From positions 1-41,165 of the forward strand of contig CACEAR010000007.1 of NCBI GenBank assembly GCA_902557575.1: a stretch of DNA of 41,165 bases, in the 5' to 3' direction. The first letter of the stretch is position 1. Every line of letters begins with the position of its first letter. Of this stretch, positions 34,258 through 41,165 are shown in pieces. Position numbers and translations under genes: made by a program. The notes under the pieces are model-generated. The model did no database searches and had not been told where the DNA came from. It was given only the letters and a program-made list of their open reading frames with translations. This DNA comes from an uncultured SAR86 cluster bacterium. Its GTDB lineage: Bacteria > Pseudomonadota > Gammaproteobacteria > Magnimaribacterales > D2472.

Positions 34258-36164
34258 AAGTCGCATACAAAGATTTATTAAATTTCTTATTGGAAAAACC
34301 CTCACTTGATTTAGTTTCAAACAAGCTTTTTCAATTAGGGCATGAGCATGAGATCCATAATGATATTTTTGATATGGAACTAACACCAAATAGAGGAGAC
34401 TGTTTATCACTATTGGGCCTAGCAAGAGAATTAAATGTTTTTTATGGAATGAAGAAATATATGGATATTTATGATGGAAATATTGATGAACTGGATATTA
34501 AATTTGAGAATCTCTCCCCAAATGATTGCCCAAAAATAAGTTTTTTGGAAATTGAGATTGAAGATGAGATCCTGGATTACAGATCTTATTTGGAGGAATA
34601 TTTCTTAGTTTCAGGGAATAATAAAACAAATTTTTTCTCTGACGTTTCAAATTATATTTCTTATGAGCAAGGACAGCCTACACACTGTTTTGATGCTAAT
34701 AAGATTTTCGGAAAATTAGTTTTTGAAAAAAAGATTTGTAATCAAAATTTTAGCACTCTTCTTGATAGTGAAATAAATCTAAAAGATGAGAACTGTATTT
34801 TTACAATTGGAAGTGAAATAGTAAGTCTCGCGGGAGTTATGGGTGGAAAATCAACAGCATGTTCAAGAAAAACAAGAAAGGTATTAGTGGAATGCGCTTA
34901 CTTCAATCCAGAGGCAATAATTGGAAAAACTGTTAAATATAACTTAAATTCAGATTCAGCATATAAGTTTGAAAGAGGTGTTGATATTGAATCTCAAGAG
35001 AGAGTTTTGAGAAGATTTATAAAGGTAGTTCAAGATCATGCCCAAATTAAATCAATTAAACTCAAAATTTTTAATGAAAAAGAGTATAAAAATATTTTAT
35101 TACCAATAAATGTAAAAGAAATTAACAATATCTTAGGGATAACAATTAATGAAGAAACTTACCTTGATTATCTAAGTAAGCTGGGATTTGACATTAAAGA
35201 TAATATTAAAGTTCCTTCCTATAGACATGATATTTTTTCTCAAAATGACCTTGCTGAGGAGATTGCTAGGGTAATAGGATATGACAATATAGATATAAAA
35301 CCAATTAATCTAGAGAAAGCAAAGCTTGATAAGAGTGAAAAAGTTGAGGGAATTAAAGATTTACTCACTGAGAAAGGTTTTTCTGAGGTAATAAATTTTC
35401 CATTTACAAAAGCAAATGATGAAGACAAATCTATAATTATTGATAATCCTCTTGATTCAAATAGAAAAAATTTAAGAACGCATCTTAAGGATTCATTGAT
35501 AGAAAACCTTTTATATAACGAAAGAAGGCAAAAAGAGTCAATTAAAATATATGAAATAAGTGATGTTTATCACAATGAAAACAAAATAAAACAAGAAAAA
35601 AGATTAGGAATAATTATTAGTGGGAAAGTTGATGAAAATTATATCGATTATTCTAATGATTTAGATTTTGAATATCTAAATAAAATTTTAAATGGAGATG
35701 GTGAAGCAACTCCTTTTATTATTGAGGAGATATCTCGAGATTCAATTAAGACCAAAAAAAAGAATAAAATCTTCTATACTGAAATACTTATAGATGATAT
35801 TCCTGAAAGATTCTCGGAAAATGTAAAATCCGATAGGAGAGAAGTAAACTTTATTAAATTCAAACAAGTACCTGAATTTCCATTAAGTAAAAGAGATTTC
35901 TCATTTTCGATTATTGATCCTAAAAAATACTACGAAGTTCTTGCTCATATTGAAAATTTTAATAATCAGAATTTAAAAAAACATTTTATTTTTGACTTTT
36001 ATAAAAATGAGAAGTCTGGTGAAATAAAGCTTGGCGTAAGCTTGGTTTTTCAATCGGCATACAAAACACTCTCAGAGAATGAGATTCAGAACACCATTTC
36101 AATACTTTTGAAACCAATAACTCAACTTGATGGTGTATCAATTCCTGGATTAGAGTTTGAATAG
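34254..36164 (+). CDS. pheT: Phenylalanyl-tRNA synthetase beta subunit, lacking the OB-fold tRNA-binding domain
   Basis: A 636-aa subunit versus 795 in E. coli. The B1 segment (MKVAYKDLLNFLLE) passes straight from residue ~35 to FDMELTPNRGDCLSLLGLARE, so the EMAPII/OB-fold insertion (about 115 residues in E. coli) is gone. The B3/B4 editing domain remains (YEQGQPTHCFDANKI, LAGVMGGKST, VLVECAYFNPEAI, KFERGVD), as do B5 (PSYRHDIFSQNDLAEEIARVIGY) and the C-terminal FDX-ACB anticodon-binding domain (PEFPLSKRDFSF...). Together with the short PheS this is a reduced but apparently intact enzyme. Confidence 0.95.
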   Translation: MKVAYKDLLNFLLEKPSLDLVSNKLFQLGHEHEIHNDIFDMELTPNRGDCLSLLGLARELNVFYGMKKYMDIYDGNIDELDIKFENLSPNDCPKISFLEIEIEDEILDYRSYLEEYFLVSGNNKTNFFSDVSNYISYEQGQPTHCFDANKIFGKLVFEKKICNQNFSTLLDSEINLKDENCIFTIGSEIVSLAGVMGGKSTACSRKTRKVLVECAYFNPEAIIGKTVKYNLNSDSAYKFERGVDIESQERVLRRFIKVVQDHAQIKSIKLKIFNEKEYKNILLPINVKEINNILGITINEETYLDYLSKLGFDIKDNIKVPSYRHDIFSQNDLAEEIARVIGYDNIDIKPINLEKAKLDKSEKVEGIKDLLTEKGFSEVINFPFTKANDEDKSIIIDNPLDSNRKNLRTHLKDSLIENLLYNERRQKESIKIYEISDVYHNENKIKQEKRLGIIISGKVDENYIDYSNDLDFEYLNKILNGDGEATPFIIEEISRDSIKTKKKNKIFYTEILIDDIPERFSENVKSDRREVNFIKFKQVPEFPLSKRDFSFSIIDPKKYYEVLAHIENFNNQNLKKHFIFDFYKNEKSGEIKLGVSLVFQSAYKTLSENEIQNTISILLKPITQLDGVSIPGLEFE

Positions 36165-36170
36165 CATAGA

Positions 36171-36200
36171 TTCACTTTTTTTTATAAAAGAATGTAAAAT
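36171..36200 (+). promoter_or_regulatory. Possible promoter upstream of the SLBB export gene
   Basis: TTCACT (36171-36176), an 18-base spacer and TAAAAT (36195-36200) occupy the 55-base gap after pheT. This would give a leader of about 13 bases before ATG 36220. The surrounding AT content makes chance matches likely. Confidence 0.33.
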
Positions 36201-36219
36201 GTAATACTTAATTACCTTT

Positions 36220-38493
36220 ATGATGAATTTCAAAAGATACCTATATTTAATATTAGTAATTTTTTCTTACCACTCTTTTGGTCAGCAAATAGATACATCA
36301 CTTTTATCTCAACTAAGTCCAGAACAAATTGAGAAAGTAAAAGATAGCTTGGGAACAAATGCTTTATACCCTGAAGCTGAAGATTCTTCGGTTTCAAATG
36401 AATCTCTTGTCGAAAAAGTCCCCTCTGAGGATATGAATAAAATTGATGGAAAAAAATTCGGATATGACTTTTTCTCAAAAATGCCAACTTCACTTACTGC
36501 AGTTGGTGATCTACCTCTTTCAAATGATTATAAAATATCATTAAGAGATCAATTAAGAGTAATACTGTCAGGCTCTAAAGATGCAATTTTTGATTTAAGT
36601 GTAAGATTGGATGGAACTATATTGTTTCCTGAAATAGGATCAATATCAATAGTTGGACTTACATTTAAGGAAGTTAAGGAAAAACTATCTCAAAAAATCT
36701 CAGAATCTTATATTGGAGTTAATATAGATGTAGCCTTAAAAGACTTAAGTGCAAAAAAAATAACAATTGTTGGAGCTGTTAACACCCCAGGTACTTATCT
36801 GGTAAATCCTTTTAGTACCATTACAAGCGCATTGGCCTATTCAGGGGGAGTATCTGAGATTGGGTCATTGAGAGATATCAAATTAATTCGAAGTAGCGGT
36901 GATATATATTCATTTGATTTATATGAGCTACTAATTATGGGTAATAGAGAAAATGATCTAAATATTCAGGCCGGAGACACAATTCTAATCACTGCTGCCG
37001 ATCAGTTCGTGGAAATTCAAGGAGCTGTCAATAGGCCTGGAATATATGAATTATTTCGAAATGAAACAATAGAAGACGCTATCACTTTTAGCTTAGGCTT
37101 TACCCAGACAGCAAATAAATCCAAAATATCAGTCTCAATTCTTGATATAGAATCAGCTTCAATTATTAAAAAGACAACTGATAATTTAGAAAGTAATTTA
37201 GAAAATGTTCTTGATATTTCAGTATTTAATTATGTAAGCCAAGAAAAATCTAGTATCCAAGTTCTTGGAGCTGTTAAAGAACCTGGTTTTTATAGTTTAA
37301 ATGATTTCAAATCATTAAGTGATTTAATAAATGGACTAGAGTTTATAGATGTATACCCATGGCTAGCTGTTTTAGAACAGTTTGATGACAAAAATCTTAT
37401 TAAATCATCATTATTATTTAGCTTAAAAGATAAAAAAACATACCAAGATATTAAGCTATTACCAAATTCAAAAGTACATTTCGCAAATATTGATTCAATA
37501 AATTTCACTGTGAATAATAATTCTCAATATCTAATTAATCAATTTTCACTTACTCTTGACCATGCTCAAGGAGATTTTGTTTTACCAGTAATAGGAAGAT
37601 TCTCTGTTTTAGATCTTGTAAATTTAGTAGGCCTTAATATGGATAATGTTGAAAATGAAGTTACTTATATAAGCCCTTCACAAAGCTTGATAATTAAAGA
37701 GAGCTATGAAACTTTGGAATTAGAAGCTCAAAGATATAATTACTTAAAGTTTAGATCTCCAATTAATGATTTAATAAAAGTAAATATTTCAGGCGCTATA
37801 GAATTTCCGGGAGAATACGTATTAAGATCGGATTCATCACTTAAAGATATCTATGATCTTGTTGGCAGCTTTAAAGAAGAGGCATATTTATCCGGGATTA
37901 TCCTTACTAGGGACACTGTAAGGGATTTACAGATTCAATCGATAGAAAGATCGAAAATGATGCTAGAAAAAACTATTTTAGCAACAATGCAAGATACAGA
38001 CACAAACCAAAATTTAGATTTACTAATGCTTAGTTCTTCTATTGATCAAATTGATCAAAGATATCTTGGTAGAATTTCGGGAGACTTTAGACCGGGATCT
38101 TATGAAACTGAAAATACTTTATTAATGGATGGAGATGAGATTATAGTGCCAAAGACTCCTTCAACTATAAATATCTTTGGTGAGGTCTTAAATCCCATTT
38201 CAGTTCAATTTAGAGACGATGTGAGCGTAAGAGAGGCAATATCAATTGCTGGCGGGACTCAAAAGTTTGCTGACCAAGGAAGAATCTATGTTATCAGAGC
38301 AAATGGTGAGGTTGTTAGATTAGGAAGAAATATTTTTATAAATAATATTGATTTAGAGCCAGGCGATACAATAATTGTGCCAAGAAAAGTCATATCTTCA
38401 AGTCCATTTCTCAAAGCCTTGGCTCCAATCACTCAAATTCTATCCGATGTAGCATTCTCTGCAGCTGCTATAGAGAGTTTGTCTAATAACTAG
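36220..38493 (+). CDS. Polysaccharide export protein with multiple SLBB domains (Wza-related)
   Basis: A 757-aa secreted protein. A signal peptide covers about residues 1-21 (basic start, hydrophobic core, cleavage near SFGQ); there is no lipobox Cys, unlike Wza. A Poly_export domain lies near 105-170 (RDQLRVILSGS...LFPEIGSISIVGLTFKEVKEKL). Five SLBB-type repeats follow, each recognisable by G.V..PG.Y: VGAVNTPGTYLV, QGAVNRPGIYEL, LGAVKEPGFYSL, SGAIEFPGEYVL and FGEVLNP. The C-terminus has an amphipathic segment. It probably forms a periplasmic to outer-membrane conduit for the polymer. In-frame ATGs at 36220 and 36223 are both possible starts. Confidence 0.88.
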   Translation: MMNFKRYLYLILVIFSYHSFGQQIDTSLLSQLSPEQIEKVKDSLGTNALYPEAEDSSVSNESLVEKVPSEDMNKIDGKKFGYDFFSKMPTSLTAVGDLPLSNDYKISLRDQLRVILSGSKDAIFDLSVRLDGTILFPEIGSISIVGLTFKEVKEKLSQKISESYIGVNIDVALKDLSAKKITIVGAVNTPGTYLVNPFSTITSALAYSGGVSEIGSLRDIKLIRSSGDIYSFDLYELLIMGNRENDLNIQAGDTILITAADQFVEIQGAVNRPGIYELFRNETIEDAITFSLGFTQTANKSKISVSILDIESASIIKKTTDNLESNLENVLDISVFNYVSQEKSSIQVLGAVKEPGFYSLNDFKSLSDLINGLEFIDVYPWLAVLEQFDDKNLIKSSLLFSLKDKKTYQDIKLLPNSKVHFANIDSINFTVNNNSQYLINQFSLTLDHAQGDFVLPVIGRFSVLDLVNLVGLNMDNVENEVTYISPSQSLIIKESYETLELEAQRYNYLKFRSPINDLIKVNISGAIEFPGEYVLRSDSSLKDIYDLVGSFKEEAYLSGIILTRDTVRDLQIQSIERSKMMLEKTILATMQDTDTNQNLDLLMLSSSIDQIDQRYLGRISGDFRPGSYETENTLLMDGDEIIVPKTPSTINIFGEVLNPISVQFRDDVSVREAISIAGGTQKFADQGRIYVIRANGEVVRLGRNIFINNIDLEPGDTIIVPRKVISSSPFLKALAPITQILSDVAFSAAAIESLSNN

Positions 38494-38500
38494 GCAAAAA

Positions 38501-40453
38501 ATGCTCAATGGGTTTTTAAAGCTTTTATTAGCAATCTTTTTCTTTCAAAATATTTACGCTGATAGCTTCAAATATAATTCATTCAATAATCATGGAGTAA
38601 TTGGCTTGGTAAACATGCCGTCAGCAAGGTTTTATGATGAATCATCTTTTGGGATTACACTGTTTAGTAGTGACCCTGACCAAAAAATAACTTTGACATC
38701 TTTCCCTTTTGATTGGTTGGAAGCATCATTTTTCTATACAAATATAAAGGATAAGCCATATTGTATTATTGAATCCGATCCAGTTTGCAATCAGGATTAC
38801 AAAGATAAAGGTTTTAATTTTAAGATAAGGCTAAAGAGCGAAGGTGTATTCCCAGCTCTAGCTATTGGCTTAAATGATGTAGCAGGAACTGGATATTACA
38901 GTTCAGAATATATTGTTGGCAGTTATGGAATTAATAATACCGATTTCCATTTTGGGTTGGGTTGGGGGAATATGAATGGATCAAAAAGAAGTTTTTCAAA
39001 TCCTCTAGGTAAAATTAGAGATAGTTTCTATGACAGGCCAAATAATTTTGAGGATCAGGGAGGTCAATTTCAACCCTCTAGGTATTTCTCTGGAGCTACA
39101 GCCTCGCCTTTTTTTGGAATAACTCATGCACTAAACGAAAGATCAATTTTCAAGCTGGAATACGATACCACTCTAACACCAGGAAATATTGGCTATGACG
39201 AACCAAAAAAAGAATTTTCAATGGGCTTAGATTTTAACTTAACTAAAAATCTTACTGTTGGAATATCAACAGAAAGAGGAAATACAACATCAATAAGATT
39301 TTCTTATAAGAATTATTCAAAAAAAAGCAATCCTCGATATGAATATAAAGAGGCTCAACATAATGAAGAAGATAGTAAATACGTTAAGCTCATTAGAAAC
39401 CTAAGTAACAATGGAATAGGCGTGAACAGAATATTAGAAAGCTCAAATGAGATCGGTATTGAGGTGACTCAGTTTACTCATCCAAATCTAGATACAATCG
39501 ACGCAATAATAAGGAATGCTTCTTATGGAGCAGGATTAAAAAAACCAATCAAAAAAGATCTTAGGATAGCTGACCTTAAAGCAAATTCTGAATTTGATAA
39601 TTCATTTGAACAGAATGCTAAACTAATTTATAAGAGGCAGTCCAAGAAAAGGTTTAGAACCAAAACTAACCTCGCATTTAGGCCCTTTTTAGCATCCAGG
39701 GAGGAGTTTTTTAAGGGAGCTTTAATGTTAGAAAATTCAAGTGAATTTATTATCACGGATAGTTTGTTTTTTAATTCAAACATCAAGTATTCTTTATTAG
39801 ACAATTTTGATGATCTTCAATATCCTCCAAAAAACACTTATCCTGAACAAGTTAGGTCTGACATAAAAGATTATTTGAAAAATTTTAATGAAGGAATATT
39901 TATTGGCAGAGCTCAGTTTGATTATCATATTACCCCTAGAAATAATCATCATATTATGCTGACAGCAGGAATTTTAGAGGAAATGTTTAATGGGTATGGA
40001 TTCGAATACCTGTATTTTGAACAAGAAAAGAACTATGCAATAGGAATTGAAGTTTTTGATGTAAGAAAAAGGGACTATAAGATGCGCTTTGGCACATTAG
40101 ATTATAAGAATATCACTGGACATTTAAACTTTTATTACAGAAATTATAAATACATACCTTTTGATGCAAAAATTTCTTATGGTGAGTATCTTGCTGGAGA
40201 TGAGGGTATTACAATTGATTTATCAAGATCTTTTTCAAATGGAACGAAATTTGGGATCTTTGCCTCTTTTACTGATGTCTCAACCACACAATTTGGTGAA
40301 GGCTCTTTTGATAAAGGTATCTATTTTAATATTCCGGTATTTGGTAATTTTATTAATTATTCATGGCGCCCACTTACAAAAGATCCAGGCGCAAAATTAA
40401 ATAGAAAATCATCTCTTCATGACTTGTTAATCAAATTCAAGCCAATAAACTGA
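38501..40453 (+). CDS. YjbH/GfcD-like outer-membrane beta-barrel protein
   Basis: A 650-aa protein with a signal peptide (about residues 1-20, FFFQNIYA). The start of the mature part, GVIGLVNMPSARFYDESSFGITLF, is the YjbH family opening, and FPFDWLEASFFYTNI follows. The rest is rich in alternating aromatic beta-strands (for example GTLDYKNITGHLNFYYRNYKYIPF), ending with a terminal strand near NYSWRPLTKDPG. YjbH and GfcD belong to operons for exopolysaccharide and group 4 (O-antigen) capsule. It follows the SLBB gene by 7 bases, so the two are likely one export unit. It may be a lipid-facing secretin-like pore; the exact function is unknown for the family. Confidence 0.87.
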   Translation: MLNGFLKLLLAIFFFQNIYADSFKYNSFNNHGVIGLVNMPSARFYDESSFGITLFSSDPDQKITLTSFPFDWLEASFFYTNIKDKPYCIIESDPVCNQDYKDKGFNFKIRLKSEGVFPALAIGLNDVAGTGYYSSEYIVGSYGINNTDFHFGLGWGNMNGSKRSFSNPLGKIRDSFYDRPNNFEDQGGQFQPSRYFSGATASPFFGITHALNERSIFKLEYDTTLTPGNIGYDEPKKEFSMGLDFNLTKNLTVGISTERGNTTSIRFSYKNYSKKSNPRYEYKEAQHNEEDSKYVKLIRNLSNNGIGVNRILESSNEIGIEVTQFTHPNLDTIDAIIRNASYGAGLKKPIKKDLRIADLKANSEFDNSFEQNAKLIYKRQSKKRFRTKTNLAFRPFLASREEFFKGALMLENSSEFIITDSLFFNSNIKYSLLDNFDDLQYPPKNTYPEQVRSDIKDYLKNFNEGIFIGRAQFDYHITPRNNHHIMLTAGILEEMFNGYGFEYLYFEQEKNYAIGIEVFDVRKRDYKMRFGTLDYKNITGHLNFYYRNYKYIPFDAKISYGEYLAGDEGITIDLSRSFSNGTKFGIFASFTDVSTTQFGEGSFDKGIYFNIPVFGNFINYSWRPLTKDPGAKLNRKSSLHDLLIKFKPIN

Positions 40454-40489
40454 TTTATGTTTTTTTTACATACATTTTTCCTAAAAATA

Positions 40490-40518
40490 TTGTTTTTAAA
40501 TCAACTTTTATGCATAAT
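40490..40518 (+). promoter_or_regulatory. Probable sigma-70 promoter of the secreted Ig-like protein gene
   Basis: TTGTTT (40490-40495), a 17-base spacer and CATAAT (40513-40518) with a TG just upstream. Transcription would start near 40525, giving a leader of about 16 bases that still contains the AAAGAGGA ribosome-binding site (40527-40534). The 87-base gap between the two genes also supports separate transcription. Confidence 0.45.
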
Positions 40519-40540
40519 CTTATTTTAAAGAGGACATTTC

Positions 40541-41165
40541 ATGAAACATCTACTATCGGTATTTTTCTTAGTTTTTTTTATTCCTAGCAGTTCTATTTTT
40601 GCTGAGGAAGCTCTAACTGATAATAAAATAGCTGAAATCTCAGAAAGGTTAGAATCTTTTTCCACTGATGAGCTTATTGAGAGAAGAGAATTATTACTTG
40701 CTCAAGTCAATAATCCAACTGAAGATGAATACGAAGATGGTTGTGAAAATAATATTGATGATGATAAAGACGGTAAAATAGATGGCGATGATAGCGATTG
40801 CGATAGTTTGTTAGCAATTGCAGTTGATTCTTCAAATACATCAAGGCTTTTAGAAATATCAATAATTGAAGCGATGCTGGCTGCTCTGGGTATCGTTATG
40901 ATCGATAATATATCTGAAGATACCTCAACTCCTCCAGATACAACGTCTCCAGTAATTACTATCCTTGGTGATAATCCTGCTACGGTTGAAATATTTGACG
41001 CGTATGTTGATGCTGGCGCAACCTCGGATGGAGGTGAAACAGTAACAGTTAGTGGATCTGTAGATACCTCAACTCTTGGTTCATATACATTAACTTACTC
41101 AGCAACTGATGCCTCTGGGAATACTGGTACAGCAACAAGAACTGTGAATGTTGTTGATACAACGC
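40541..41165 (+). CDS. Secreted protein with Asp-rich metal-binding-like motif and bacterial Ig-like domain (partial)
   Basis: The frame is open from ATG 40541 to the right edge (208 codons visible), with AAAGAGGA 6 bases before the ATG. Residues 1-21 form a clear signal peptide (SSSIFA cleavage). A charged segment precedes a Cys68-Cys87 bracket around ENNIDDDKDGKIDGDDSD, an Asp-rich calcium-loop-like motif. A short hydrophobic helix (~residues 106-120) follows. From about residue 137, SPVITILGDNPATVEI...GSYTLTYSATDASGNTGTATRTVNVVD is a DUF5011-type Ig-like domain, and VDTT suggests another repeat begins at the edge. Probably a large surface or adhesion protein; function unknown. Confidence 0.83.
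   Translation, partial: MKHLLSVFFLVFFIPSSSIFAEEALTDNKIAEISERLESFSTDELIERRELLLAQVNNPTEDEYEDGCENNIDDDKDGKIDGDDSDCDSLLAIAVDSSNTSRLLEISIIEAMLAALGIVMIDNISEDTSTPPDTTSPVITILGDNPATVEIFDAYVDAGATSDGGETVTVSGSVDTSTLGSYTLTYSATDASGNTGTATRTVNVVDTT

Overview
The window is AT-rich, densely packed bacterial DNA in which every supported gene lies on the + strand. It looks like a gammaproteobacterium with a streamlined genome, and an AT-rich marine lineage of the SAR86 type would fit. The evidence is uvrC-pgsA followed by tRNA-Cys(GCA) and tRNA-Leu(UAA), the order known from E. coli (uvrC-pgsA-glyW-cysT-leuZ), plus a classical infC-rpmI-rplT-pheS-pheT operon. Compaction shows in the many ATGA and TAATG stop/start overlaps, in intergenic gaps of at most about 142 bp, and in shortened housekeeping proteins. 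The lineage is an inference, because no database search was possible.

Layout. (1) 1-4539: the 3' end of pgi, then uvrC, pgsA, a KdsD-type arabinose-5-phosphate isomerase, a short APS-kinase-like P-loop protein and a 130-aa HxGH nucleotidyltransferase. (2) 4543-5568: tRNA-Cys, a short UDP-sugar dehydrogenase and tRNA-Leu. (3) 5611-31672: a 26-kb surface-polysaccharide (O-antigen or capsule) locus. (4) 31709-36164: a PdxH-like flavin oxidase, then infC (AUA start), rpmI, rplT and a strikingly reduced pheS-pheT pair. (5) 36220-41165: a large SLBB export protein, a YjbH/GfcD-like outer-membrane protein and the start of a secreted protein with a bacterial Ig-like domain.

The polysaccharide locus is a Wzx/Wzy-type system: Wzz-like chain-length regulator, Wzx flippase, Wzy polymerase and three recognisable glycosyltransferases. 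Its precursor genes fall into blocks using four nucleotide carriers. dTDP: RfbA, RfbB, FdtA/QdtA-type isomerase, acetyltransferase and aminotransferase, giving a 3-acetamido-3,6-dideoxyhexose. CMP: a DRE-TIM (HMGL-like) aldolase split by a frameshift, a HAD phosphatase and a KdsB-like cytidylyltransferase, suggesting a 3-deoxy-ulosonic acid. CDP: RfbF, RfbG, a cupin and an aminotransferase, suggesting a CDP-linked amino-dideoxyhexose. UDP: a WecB epimerase with two SDR enzymes and a bi-domain oxidoreductase. Decorating enzymes include a sulfotransferase-like protein, a PhyH-type dioxygenase and an FkbM methyltransferase. No initiating sugar-phosphate transferase (WecA, WbaP or PglC type) is visible, so that step must be encoded elsewhere. 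The SLBB and YjbH-like proteins after pheT could export the same polymer, as in O-antigen capsules.

No CRISPR array, insertion sequence, transposase, integrase or rRNA gene was seen. There is no gene-free stretch above 300 bases; the longest gap (32306-32447) holds only an AT-rich leader with a possible promoter for the infC operon.
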